From IMG/VR virus record IMGVR_UViG_3300025697_000055, positions 1 to 40,431 of that record: a stretch of DNA of 40,431 nucleotides. The stretch is one strand, 5' to 3'. Shown in pieces: positions 7,294 to 14,815 of the stretch (positions are counted from its first letter, which is position 1; each line of letters opens with the position of its first letter). The notes beneath the pieces are model-generated. The model was not told the origin of the DNA, did no database searches, and was given only the letters and a program-made list of their open reading frames with translations. Source of the DNA: a virus. The position numbers and the translations under genes were made by a program.

Positions 7294-9205
7294 CAGATTG
7301 ATTTCCTGAAGGGGCTACTTTGCTTTTGTGTTCCCAAGCCTCTTTTCTTTTTTCTATCCAAGCTGTCCCTGCCTCCTTCCAATCGGGCGCATGTACCCGA
7401 CTCATTAAAGTCAAAGCGTTATTGTCTCCATAGTACCTCCGTTGCTTGTGCGCTCTGTATGCGCCGCACATAGGTTGGGCCACGTTACGGAGAAACGGCT
7501 CAGTAAACTCTTGATCTATCCCACGAGAAACAAAGCGAATAACTTCCATGTCAAATACGTCTGGGTTGTCTACCAGTGGTATCAGCTCCCATGGCTTTTG
7601 ATAATCCATCGAGAAATTGCTAGCCCACTTTTTAGGCTCCCACTTGTCTTTGTAGACGTGCAAGTTGTTTGTCAGGTGGTGATAGGTGCCAACCTCAACA
7701 CCAATACGCTTTGCCATGTACTCCAAGAGAAACGAATAGTGTACGACGTTTGCTCCCAACATTCCCCAAACCAAGTCGTTGCTACGATTGCAAACAGTCA
7801 TGTCTAGATAGCTTTTCCAAACTGCCACGTCTCTTTCTTGATGATGAACAGAGAAATAGACGTTGGTATTGCAATTATGCACAAGCACCCCATTGCTTAA
7901 TACTGCATTATGCCTTCCAGGAACCTCAAAATCATACACAGCCAACGTTCCGGCCCTCTCTACGCTCACTACACGATGATTCCCTTTTGATGCTTGATAC
8001 TCTTGGATCATCTCCCATTGTTCTTCAGTACGAAACGCCTTACGTTGCTGTAGTGCTTTTCTAAGTTCGGGTGTTAATCCGGCATAGTGTCTCTTCAAGC
8101 TAGCGGAGTGTTTTTTGCCTCTTGCATCTTTTTGGGATTCTGTCATTTTACAATGGGGATTATTCGCACCAAACTTACCTATAGCATTGTGTTGGCTTGC
8201 TTCCATTTGTTGTAAATTATCAAATTGGTTATTCAAGATATTACCATCTCTGTGGTGTATTGCAAATCCTCTGTGTATTGGCTCAACAAGACCAAAATAC
8301 TCTCTGTGCTCCCTTTTGAGATTAACTCCTGAAGTGTTTCTGTAAAGATTCCGTTTGAACTGTAAATATCCCTTTGGGCAATACCTACTTGCCGCAGTTT
8401 CTGGAAGAGCTGCAACTACATGATCGCCAACAACTAAATTACCCAAAGTGCATTCTTGCACCGATAATCCCACACAACGGCTTCCTTCAAACCTTCTTGT
8501 TTTGCGGTAGAACAAATGGTCATTTGTAGCTAAAACTGAAGAGTTATCATCAAACTTGATTCGGTAGACTTCTTTTTTACCAGACTTCCAAGCGTTAGTC
8601 ATCCAAGCCAATCGCTGATCTCCTGTGCCAGTATCCACAGTGTATACTGGATACTTAAATGTATTTTGAGTCTGGAATTTCTTAGCCAACCATTGGATAG
8701 TTTGGTCTCCCTCAGGAGACCTAAACTTTGTATTGCCTGCCAAACAAGGCAAATCTTTTGAATCTGTCTCCAAGTCTTTTGTTGGAGACCAGATAGACAA
8801 TACCTGACGACGGCAATCGGGGTCAGCTTCCAATGCGTCTGCAATCCTCAGTAGTTGATCCATCCCAAAGGCAACCCGCCAACGATGGCCATAAGCCCCA
8901 TGGAACTTCTCCCCATCGTCAGAGTAGTTGCCAATGTTGCTGTTGTAATACGCCAACGGCTGTACTTTGTTTGATCCTGAGAGCATCCACAGAGACTCAA
9001 ACAAATGAAAGAATGGGTTGGCGTCTCTTTCTGAATTGAACAGCACTCTCTGGAGAGGATGAGTGTAGGAGACCAATACTGGTTCAGTGACTTTGAGTAC
9101 GGGGCCATTACGGCTAGGCCGTTCAACGGTTGGAATAGACTTTAGAGCTATCCCGTTGACTAGTCGATCAAAAGCATCGTTGACATTACGAAAATGGAAG
9201 TGCAT
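7286..9205 (-). CDS. thyA: Thymidylate synthase / dUMP hydroxymethylase homologue with intein
   Basis: A 639-residue precursor with a 348-residue extein. Extein landmarks of the thymidylate synthase family are the Arg pair in DCRRQVLSIW, the catalytic-Cys motif DLP-CNTNVYF, NRSNDLVWGMLGAN and NNLHVY. The Asn in GAN aligns with the residue that selects dUMP in this family (dCMP hydroxymethylases have Asp there), so dUMP is the likely substrate. The product could be dTMP, or 5-hydroxymethyl-dUMP as in thymine-hypermodifying phages; sequence alone does not decide. The intein occupies residues 154-444, and the catalytic Cys is its +1 residue, so the unspliced protein should be inactive. Neighbours are a HAD nucleotidase and MazG. 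Confidence 0.92.
   Translation of the reverse strand: MHFHFRNVNDAFDRLVNGIALKSIPTVERPSRNGPVLKVTEPVLVSYTHPLQRVLFNSERDANPFFHLFESLWMLSGSNKVQPLAYYNSNIGNYSDDGEKFHGAYGHRWRVAFGMDQLLRIADALEADPDCRRQVLSIWSPTKDLETDSKDLPCLAGNTKFRSPEGDQTIQWLAKKFQTQNTFKYPVYTVDTGTGDQRLAWMTNAWKSGKKEVYRIKFDDNSSVLATNDHLFYRKTRRFEGSRCVGLSVQECTLGNLVVGDHVVAALPETAASRYCPKGYLQFKRNLYRNTSGVNLKREHREYFGLVEPIHRGFAIHHRDGNILNNQFDNLQQMEASQHNAIGKFGANNPHCKMTESQKDARGKKHSASLKRHYAGLTPELRKALQQRKAFRTEEQWEMIQEYQASKGNHRVVSVERAGTLAVYDFEVPGRHNAVLSNGVLVHNCNTNVYFSVHHQERDVAVWKSYLDMTVCNRSNDLVWGMLGANVVHYSFLLEYMAKRIGVEVGTYHHLTNNLHVYKDKWEPKKWASNFSMDYQKPWELIPLVDNPDVFDMEVIRFVSRGIDQEFTEPFLRNVAQPMCGAYRAHKQRRYYGDNNALTLMSRVHAPDWKEAGTAWIEKRKEAWEHKSKVAPSGNQSDG
7874..8746 (-). 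mobile_element. HNH intein at the active site of thymidylate synthase
   Basis: A 291-residue intein. It begins CLAGNTKF and ends GVLVHN, and the next residue, Cys, is the synthase nucleophile. ATNDHLF is the block-B-like segment with its His. An HNH-type endonuclease lies at host residues about 316-343 (AIHHRDGNILNNQFDNLQQ...QHNAIG). It needs Cys at +1, so it can only live where the host has Cys, and imprecise loss would destroy the enzyme. Confidence 0.93.
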
Positions 9206-9223
9206 AACAGGCTTCTCCGTTGG

Positions 9224-9787
9224 TTAGCATTTGAGGGAGTGGTCTAGGTTTTTGAGTGTGTACCCCAGTGGGTCATCACAAGCGTGGAGATGATTGCACC
9301 AAGCAGGATATAGGATGGCATTGCCTCCCGCCCTCTCAAACTGCGCAGTATTGGATTCACTGTCGTCAATCAAGATAGTATCTGGGTTGGCTAATAGGTG
9401 CTTGTGATTCGTGAGAACCAATCGGTTCCAATCCATCCCTAGATGCTCTTGCACCCATGCACGAATCCCAGCATAACTTGAAGTGTGTTGAGAAGGGCTG
9501 GAAACAATGTACCATTCCTCAATTAAAGACAGCCGTTGAGTATCCAACCAATGAATTAAATAAGGTGCTTCGGGGAGCATGAGAAGATCACGCCAAAAAC
9601 CTTCCCCAGCCCGATTGATCGGGTACCAAAAATCCTCGTCAGATAGCCCCAACTGTCTAACTAGGTCCCATGCCCCAGGAATATACGAGGGCAAAGCCTC
9701 AAACTCTTTCCGACTGTAGCCGTGAATCTTCAGGGCAGCCCCCGTAAAATCAGCCAAAACCTCGTGACAATCAAGCAGAATCCTCAT
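9224..9787 (-). CDS. HAD-superfamily 5'(3')-deoxyribonucleotidase-like protein
   Basis: A 187-residue protein. The N-terminus LLDCHEVLADF matches the nucleotidase motif LDxDGVLADF, and the segment TILIDDSESNTAQFERAGG matches the acidic C-terminal HAD motif. The family dephosphorylates deoxynucleoside monophosphates. Oddly, the second Asp of DxD is His (D7-C8-H9), which normally acts as general acid/base, so activity may be altered or lost. It is the first gene of the left operon, 18 bases upstream of the thymidylate synthase gene. A candidate promoter lies at 9840-9869. Confidence 0.75.
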   Translation of the reverse strand: MRILLDCHEVLADFTGAALKIHGYSRKEFEALPSYIPGAWDLVRQLGLSDEDFWYPINRAGEGFWRDLLMLPEAPYLIHWLDTQRLSLIEEWYIVSSPSQHTSSYAGIRAWVQEHLGMDWNRLVLTNHKHLLANPDTILIDDSESNTAQFERAGGNAILYPAWCNHLHACDDPLGYTLKNLDHSLKC

Positions 9788-9839
9788 AATTCAACCCCAG
9801 ATTCCAAGAATCCAAAAACTATTTTCCCAGCCTTAACCT

Positions 9840-9869
9840 ATTATAACATGAGGGTTTAGGGCTTTCCAA
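9840..9869 (-). promoter_or_regulatory. Promoter for the left minus-strand operon
   Basis: TTGGAA (9864-9869), an 18-bp spacer and a perfect TATAAT (9840-9845) on the minus strand. It faces the nucleotidase and thymidylate synthase genes and is back to back with the plus-strand promoter at 9904. Confidence 0.6.
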
Positions 9870-9903
9870 GGAGCCATCTTCAAAGATTTCCTACTGATTG
9901 GTA

Positions 9904-9932
9904 TTGCAATCCGTCGATACCCTAGTTATAAC
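9904..9932 (+). promoter_or_regulatory. Promoter for the lysine-rich protein gene
   Basis: TTGCAA (9904-9909), a 17-bp spacer and TATAAC (9927-9932). The same TTGCAW-17-TATAAC layout recurs at 25088-25116. Confidence 0.65.
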
Positions 9933-9990
9933 AGGCATAGTCGGGCATACGACATGCTCAACACACAACCCCAATTCGAGGAGCGAAACG

Positions 9991-10398
9991 ATGAAGAAAG
10001 TCACGAAGCCCACTGCCAAGAAGCCCACTGCCAAGAAGGCACCTGCTAAGAAGACGACGAAGAAGGCAGCCCCGAAGAAGAAGAAGACGACGAAGAAAGA
10101 AACGAAGAAGTCAGTGAAGAAAGATGGTGCCAAGGAAGTTGCATCCAAAGTTAATTTGGATATTGACCAAGTTCGCATCGTCCGGGCTCTAACCAACCGC
10201 AAGGAAGCTATTTCCATGGCTGACCTTAAGGACAAAGTTGGCATCGGTCGGGATAACAAGTACAGTGGCAAGTGGTTGACTTCCCTCAAGAGCCTTGAAT
10301 CCAGGAGGATTGTGTCAATTGGCACCCAAGAAAACGTCAGAGGGCACACTTACATCATCACAGCAATTGGACGCAAAATGGCTGCCAAAGTCAAATAG
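9991..10398 (+). CDS. Lysine-rich, histone H1-like protein with C-terminal winged helix
   Basis: A 135-residue protein; ATG 9991 follows GAGGAGCGAAACG. Residues 1-50 are a Lys/Ala/Thr/Pro tail with repeated KKPTAKK and KKAPAKKTTKK units, like histone H1 tails and bacterial histone-like proteins. The rest (VRIVRALTNRKEAISMADL...SLESRRIVSI...) reads as a winged helix-turn-helix. It probably binds and compacts DNA or regulates transcription. It is a single-gene unit with its own promoter and terminator, the only plus-strand gene in the first 25 kb, which points to separate and perhaps strong expression. The function is inferred from composition and fold. Confidence 0.85.
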   Translation: MKKVTKPTAKKPTAKKAPAKKTTKKAAPKKKKTTKKETKKSVKKDGAKEVASKVNLDIDQVRIVRALTNRKEAISMADLKDKVGIGRDNKYSGKWLTSLKSLESRRIVSIGTQENVRGHTYIITAIGRKMAAKVK

Positions 10399-10420
10399 AC
10401 CAAACCCCAAGTGAGACATT

Positions 10421-10449
10421 AGCCCCGGATTACTTCTGGGGCTTTTTTA
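10421..10449 (+). terminator. Rho-independent terminator
   Basis: AGCCCC (10421-10426) pairs with GGGGCT (10438-10443), followed by seven T. It ends the lysine-rich gene and overlaps the last codons of the convergent Mom-like gene. Confidence 0.85.
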
Positions 10450-11197
10450 TTGGGACCACTCCTCTACCAATAAGCATCTTGGTCGGTTGTCCTTCTTCAA
10501 TGCTATTTTGTGATCCTCCACATGGCAATACCACCTTGCCCTTATGGTCTTGGTTCGATGATCTAATCGTGTTTCTCGTCTTACCACGCGCCAACATTGG
10601 CTTAGGGTAGGCGAGACTCTTCAGCCCCATCTCTACCGCCTTCTTCATGCCAGCCTTGTTGATTGGTTTCCAATACAAATGCTTGCCAAGATCAAAATGA
10701 GGTGTCACTTGTGAATTTGGCATAGATTTCTTTAGGTCACTTACTGAACTTGTACCGTGTCGTTGGTTGCAAGTTCTGGCTGGCACAAAAACACCGTCAA
10801 TATTAAACCCATCTAGTCTCTTCTTGGTTGTCCCGCTGTAAATCCATGACGCAGCTTGGTAAATTCCTCCGTGATGGTCCTCTTCAATGTCAGCAAACGA
10901 GAGCACCAAATTGGCTAATTTGTGCTTCCTTATATGCCCAATTGCATTACCAATCATCCTCGTTAGTGGCTTATCATACTCGGGCAACCGCACAAGGCGA
11001 GTAAGTTCCCACAGATTGTGAACTTCCCACCTTCCAGTAGCAATTGAAAATATACAACAAGCCACAACTGATAATGGTGGAGTAACCACGTCCCCATAAC
11101 ACAACTGGACGTTACTTGGCATTCTGCCGCTGTAGTGATATGGAATCACCAAACTACGGCAAGCCTTCATACTCACTTCTCTATACTTACTAGCCAA
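10430..11197 (-). CDS. mom: Mom-like DNA adenine modification protein (GNAT-type)
   Basis: The segments PYHYSGRMP, LWELTRLVRLPEYDKP, LSFADIEEDHHGGIYQAASWIYSGTT and the RHGTSSV motif match the phage Mu Mom family. These acetyltransferase-fold proteins put a carbamoylmethyl-type group on adenine N6 in DNA and protect phage DNA from restriction. The start is uncertain. TTG 11197 has GGGAGG eight bases upstream and sits just before the conserved REVSMKACRSL segment; ATG 11227 and GTG 11272 are alternatives. It overlaps the ParB-like gene by 8 bases. The C-terminal 40 residues are basic and may bind DNA. Together with two methyltransferases and the HMUDK-like protein it indicates extensive DNA modification. 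Confidence 0.85.
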   Translation of the reverse strand: MASKYREVSMKACRSLVIPYHYSGRMPSNVQLCYGDVVTPPLSVVACCIFSIATGRWEVHNLWELTRLVRLPEYDKPLTRMIGNAIGHIRKHKLANLVLSFADIEEDHHGGIYQAASWIYSGTTKKRLDGFNIDGVFVPARTCNQRHGTSSVSDLKKSMPNSQVTPHFDLGKHLYWKPINKAGMKKAVEMGLKSLAYPKPMLARGKTRNTIRSSNQDHKGKVVLPCGGSQNSIEEGQPTKMLIGRGVVPIKKPQK

Positions 11198-12365
11198 TGT
11201 CGATACCTCCCATTCTTGGGTGTTCATCAAGAACTCTGAACCCAGCTTCGTCTTGAGTATAAGCCAAAGCACAATCGCTCATAACCAAGCGTTTCTTTTT
11301 TCTGAACACTTGCCAAGCTTTGACAATCATGGCAAGCTTTTCTCCTATTTGTACATTGGTATCTTCTTCAAGGTTTTCCGCTAACTTATTCAAGGATCGT
11401 TGCAGAGGTTTCAATGAGTCGCCAACTGAAAACTCACTCCAAAACTCGGCAGCAATTTCCCATTGAGTCATAATCAGTCTGGATTCACCATGGGGCTCCT
11501 TATCTGAATATGCATCATAGTCACTATCAGAAGCAGCCATAAGGTACATTAGCCCAGCAGCATAACCCAAACTGATATATTTCTTTATTGACCCAGCACA
11601 ATCTTCGTCGTAGACATGCTTGACGCAAGGCACAATCTTGGGGTGATTAGAAATGAACTCCAGAGCTTCGCTGTGTGTTCTTCTCGGCAAGAATGCGTTA
11701 TTAGATGCGCCAGTACGCTTCCATAGTAAGCGGACAGCGTAGTCCAAAATGCGTGTGATTGGTTTGCGGTCTTTCGGGCGGTGTTGGGCAAACGTCTTAG
11801 ACATAAACAAAACGTCCGCCAACGTTCTGGGCTTTACGTTATCCAATGTCCTCGTTGCTTCTTCACTTTCATCAGCCCCAAATGCAACCAATGTTTCGAT
11901 ACTTGGTTCCGTGTTCCACACTTTGGACCAATAGGAATGTTTTTGCCATAGTTGACATGCAAGAATCAACCCAATAAGTCTGTGTTGCCCGCTTAAAACT
12001 TGCCCATCCCGGCCGATGATAATTGTTTCCAAGTTCAACTTCCATCGCTTGTTGAGTATGTCTTGGGCTATAGACCTTGCCCATGAATCATCAAATGGGC
12101 GGTTCTTGCGATTGCAACTACATTGCACCTTACAGTTTTCTTCATCCTTAAACAAGTACCTATCGTGGAACTTGACTGTTCTTGTTTCTGTCTTCCATCC
12201 GAGTAATTGCTTGGCGTGGGCACAAGTTAACGCCTCGTTGCCAACACAAACCCGGACTTCTACGTCAGGATAAACATACTTAGGGCGCAATTTAATCTTC
12301 AATTGCTTCTTGCTTCCCACTTTCTTATGCCTACGTTTCTTGCTTCCTGTTTTCTTATGTATCAT
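11190..12365 (-). CDS. ParB-like protein, paralogue of the gene at 25279
   Basis: A 391-residue protein. A basic tail with repeated KKxGSKK units opens it. Then come DILNKRWKLNLETIIIGRDGQVLSGQ-type residues ending in GQHRLIGLILA, the signature of ParB/Srx-fold proteins. The rest is helical (NVKPRTLADVLF, DYAVRLLWKRTGA, RRTHSEALEFI, YAAGLMYLMAASDSD) and ends GGIDIG. The plus-strand protein at 25279-27012 has the same order of motifs and is a clear paralogue. ParB-fold domains include nucleases, CTPases and DNA-binding proteins, and which applies here is unknown. It has a four-base ATGA overlap with the upstream gene and is next to the Mom-like gene, so a part in DNA modification or its control is possible. 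Confidence 0.8.
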   Translation of the reverse strand: MIHKKTGSKKRRHKKVGSKKQLKIKLRPKYVYPDVEVRVCVGNEALTCAHAKQLLGWKTETRTVKFHDRYLFKDEENCKVQCSCNRKNRPFDDSWARSIAQDILNKRWKLNLETIIIGRDGQVLSGQHRLIGLILACQLWQKHSYWSKVWNTEPSIETLVAFGADESEEATRTLDNVKPRTLADVLFMSKTFAQHRPKDRKPITRILDYAVRLLWKRTGASNNAFLPRRTHSEALEFISNHPKIVPCVKHVYDEDCAGSIKKYISLGYAAGLMYLMAASDSDYDAYSDKEPHGESRLIMTQWEIAAEFWSEFSVGDSLKPLQRSLNKLAENLEEDTNVQIGEKLAMIVKAWQVFRKKKRLVMSDCALAYTQDEAGFRVLDEHPRMGGIDIG

Positions 12366-13603
12366 TGAATTGCTTTCTTGCCGGTTTCGGTTATCGTGTA
12401 CAAAAGTAAGTCTCGACTTCCCATGTCATGTTTCTCAACATGCACATATCCAAGAGTATCCAACGCCGGAAACTGCCAGCGCTTGAGAGCCTTATCTGTT
12501 TGGTTTGGTGGTCGGGGGCCTGCATAATCACCCACTTTTGTTGGATCTACTTTTGATCTCTTTGCAATTTGATTCCGAGACAATGGAGACCCTGACAACG
12601 ACAGACAATGCAAAATAGCCACTTGAGGCTTTTTCATCTTTGTTTGCCCATTTTCAATCTGGGTATACCCATCGCTTCTTTTTGCTTGGGGTCTCAAATC
12701 ACATGGGGTTTTTGCCACTTGCCCATCATACCTCCTCTTTGACCTACCAGTGTTGAACAACATGCGATTGTACTTATCAACCTCACAACAAATATGCTCA
12801 ATCTCCCGCATCTCAAACCGAGGCATATCGGGCAAGCGTTCCCTGGTTATTTTGAGCAGGTCTCGCATTCGTTTTTGCCAATCCTTTGGCTTGGGGGGAC
12901 AACTGGAGTTGGAAGTTATTTTCTCCTCTTCTCCTGCGAGCCAATACAATCCACGAATACACCCAGGCCCAGGATTGCACCACGTGAGCTTGTCCCTTGC
13001 ATTCTGTAACAAGTAAGTGAACCGAAGATCGGTAACCAATTCATAAGCCATGAACCCTCCGAGATAAGGATATTGGACTAACCACTCGTGTGCGTTCTGT
13101 AGGCTCTTGCCGAGTAGCTCGTTGACTAATAGCCTACGATCCTTCCACACAATATCCAAGCACTCGCAAACGTGCTCAACCTTGTTGCTGCCAGGTGCTG
13201 CTGAGATCATGTAGGCCCCCGTGAATACTTTTGTACCACAAGCAGTTCGTCTCCTCAACATCTTAGCAGTTGTGTGTCCTCGCCAACTAGTAAGCGAATC
13301 AAGACCGCGCCATTCCAACAAGGCTCTTCCCGTCTCAATCTTGTTGAACCATCGGAAGGCTACCGTGGCAAACAAAACTTCAGGAGAGTCTTTTAGGCGG
13401 TCTCTGATGTTTTCCCGAAACCAGACAGTGGTCTTGTCGTTTTCTCGGTAGGGATTTGTGAAGAAGAATTGTTGCAAAACCTCATCATCTGTCCAAGGTT
13501 TTGGTTTCCCTTTCTTCCTCTTGAGATAAATATTATGGCGTTCCCGTATCCAATACAAAAAACGATCCAACGCCGACAGCTTTGATACTTCAGAGACTCT
13601 CAT
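12362..13603 (-). CDS. 5-hmdU DNA kinase helical-domain / thymine pyrophosphorylase-like protein
   Basis: A 413-residue protein. The first half (FLYWIRERHNIYLKRKKG, PKPWTDDEVLQQFFFTNPYREND, TVWFRENIRD, FATVAFRWFNKIETG) resembles the helical domain of 5-hydroxymethyl-dU DNA kinases and the related alpha-glutamyl/putrescinyl thymine pyrophosphorylases of hypermodified phages. No P-loop kinase domain is fused, so it fits the stand-alone pyrophosphorylase-type clade better. The C-terminal 90 residues read as a winged helix (VAILHCLSLSGSPLSRNQIAKRSKVD...YTITETGKKAI). In known systems such proteins act on 5-hydroxymethyluracil in DNA to build larger thymine adducts. The family match is from memory of motif layout and should be confirmed by profile search. 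Confidence 0.65.
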   Translation of the reverse strand: MRVSEVSKLSALDRFLYWIRERHNIYLKRKKGKPKPWTDDEVLQQFFFTNPYRENDKTTVWFRENIRDRLKDSPEVLFATVAFRWFNKIETGRALLEWRGLDSLTSWRGHTTAKMLRRRTACGTKVFTGAYMISAAPGSNKVEHVCECLDIVWKDRRLLVNELLGKSLQNAHEWLVQYPYLGGFMAYELVTDLRFTYLLQNARDKLTWCNPGPGCIRGLYWLAGEEEKITSNSSCPPKPKDWQKRMRDLLKITRERLPDMPRFEMREIEHICCEVDKYNRMLFNTGRSKRRYDGQVAKTPCDLRPQAKRSDGYTQIENGQTKMKKPQVAILHCLSLSGSPLSRNQIAKRSKVDPTKVGDYAGPRPPNQTDKALKRWQFPALDTLGYVHVEKHDMGSRDLLLYTITETGKKAIQ

Positions 13604-13625
13604 AGCATTTCCTTGGGTAATGAGC

Positions 13626-13991
13626 TTAGTTTGTTACGCCAGACCAAACTTCCCCAAACTGGATTGTAACTCTCACTGTGAGTTTGTCTGGTCCCACTTT
13701 AGGGATAACAACTTCTGCCCGTTTATGGCAAGCTGGTAACTCAGGCCACTCACACTTGATGATTGCAGGGATAACATCCTCATCCCAAGCACTTGTGTAG
13801 GGCATTAACATACAAACGGCAAGGAAGTCGTCCAGCGTTGGCTCTCTTGTAAATCTGAATGTGTGGTCGTTTGACCCTACCCGAAAAATCAACTCCCATA
13901 TTCGGAGGCTACGGACTTCAGGTAGCCTCTCCAACAAGCCATCTTTTCTTCTCCATGAAGGTTTACGCTTACTTACTTCAGAGATTTTCAT
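13626..13991 (-). CDS. Hypothetical protein
   Basis: A 121-residue protein, not recognised. Its start MKISEVSKR resembles the start MRVSEVSKL of the next gene downstream, hinting at shared leader sequence or duplication of the junction. The centre (FRFTREPTLDDFLAVCMLMPY) is mixed alpha/beta and the end beta-rich. It has an ATGA overlap with the upstream gene. Confidence 0.7.
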   Translation of the reverse strand: MKISEVSKRKPSWRRKDGLLERLPEVRSLRIWELIFRVGSNDHTFRFTREPTLDDFLAVCMLMPYTSAWDEDVIPAIIKCEWPELPACHKRAEVVIPKVGPDKLTVRVTIQFGEVWSGVTN

Positions 13992-14467
13992 GCCCTAACT
14001 CCCTTCGTCTTGCGAGGATTGATCCTATCAGCGGTCTCGAATAGAGGTACAAGTTCCTTGAAGAAATTGTACTTTGTCCGCCAGTATTCAAACTCCGCCC
14101 AAGCCTGTTCTAGTAGTTCTTGCCTTTGTTGCTTGTGGCTAAGAACAGAAACCGTTTCACGGTACCCTCCCCCAGGCTTTATTCTATCCGACTTGAGGCT
14201 ACAGAAGGCTTGGACTTCCTTTGAGTCGTGGGTAATCACCGTAACCTCAACAAGCAACTCTCTGGCCTGGCGAATCCTATGCAGCCTTGCAGCCTTGGAA
14301 TCACTCCATTCAAACCTCGTATGTAAGTTGGGAAACCCCCTCTTATCTCTAGCTGCATCCACAACTTGCTCTGCTTTGAGGATACTGTTTTTTCGTATCC
14401 CTAGATTCTTCTTCAAGGCAACCAACTCTTGTCTCCGTAACTCAGTAACTGACTTAGACTTTTTCAT
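13988..14467 (-). CDS. Conserved phage protein of unknown function
   Basis: A 159-residue, mostly helical, basic protein. The segment FEWSDSKAARLHRIRQARELL resembles a widespread phage family with an FxWdDsxAAxxyRxxqAR motif whose role I do not know. It ends 4 bases into the next gene. Upstream of its start lies the 5-bp-period repeat array, so its mRNA leader would contain that array if transcribed from the polymerase side. Confidence 0.75.
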   Translation of the reverse strand: MKKSKSVTELRRQELVALKKNLGIRKNSILKAEQVVDAARDKRGFPNLHTRFEWSDSKAARLHRIRQARELLVEVTVITHDSKEVQAFCSLKSDRIKPGGGYRETVSVLSHKQQRQELLEQAWAEFEYWRTKYNFFKELVPLFETADRINPRKTKGVRA

Positions 14468-14492
14468 CTTTCACTCCTCGTTAGGGATTAAA

Positions 14493-14815
14493 CGTAACTG
14501 CCATAACACAACTTAACTCGACTTGACCCAACATGACTTGACAAGACTCGACTGCCGTAACGTAATGCAACCTGACTTGACTTGACCCAACATGACTTGA
14601 CAAGACACGACTGCCGTAACGTAATGCAACCTGACTTGACTTGACTTGACGAGACTTGACGGGACACGACTGCCGTAACGTAATGCAACTCAACGTGACT
14701 CGACATGACTGAACGAGACCCAACCAGACGGGACAGGACCAGACGAGACTGCCGTAACTTAACAGAACGTGACGCGACTGAACTCGACTTGACTCGACGC
14801 GACTGCCTTGACTTG
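14493..14815. repeat. Pentanucleotide-period array with about 59-bp higher-order units
   Basis: About 320 bp made almost wholly of five-base units ending in GAC or AAC (plus strand: TTGAC, ATGAC, AAGAC, TCGAC, CCAAC). Runs of units are punctuated by TGCC, which starts blocks near 14498, 14552, 14611, 14670 and 14749. The second and third blocks share most units in order (TGCC, GTAAC, GTAAT, GCAAC, CTGAC, TTGAC). It fills the whole gap between genes ending at 14816 and starting at 14467. Because 5-bp periodicity avoids stops, two minus-strand frames are open here, but they encode only low-complexity repeats and are not called. Confidence 0.9.

Noticed and set aside
14493-14815. Many TTGAC hexamer-like -35 boxes on the plus strand
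   Set aside because: They come from the repeat itself and no TATAAT-like partner lies at 16-18 bp.
14493-14815. CRISPR array
   Set aside because: There are no constant repeats with unique spacers and no cas genes; the periodicity is 5 bp.
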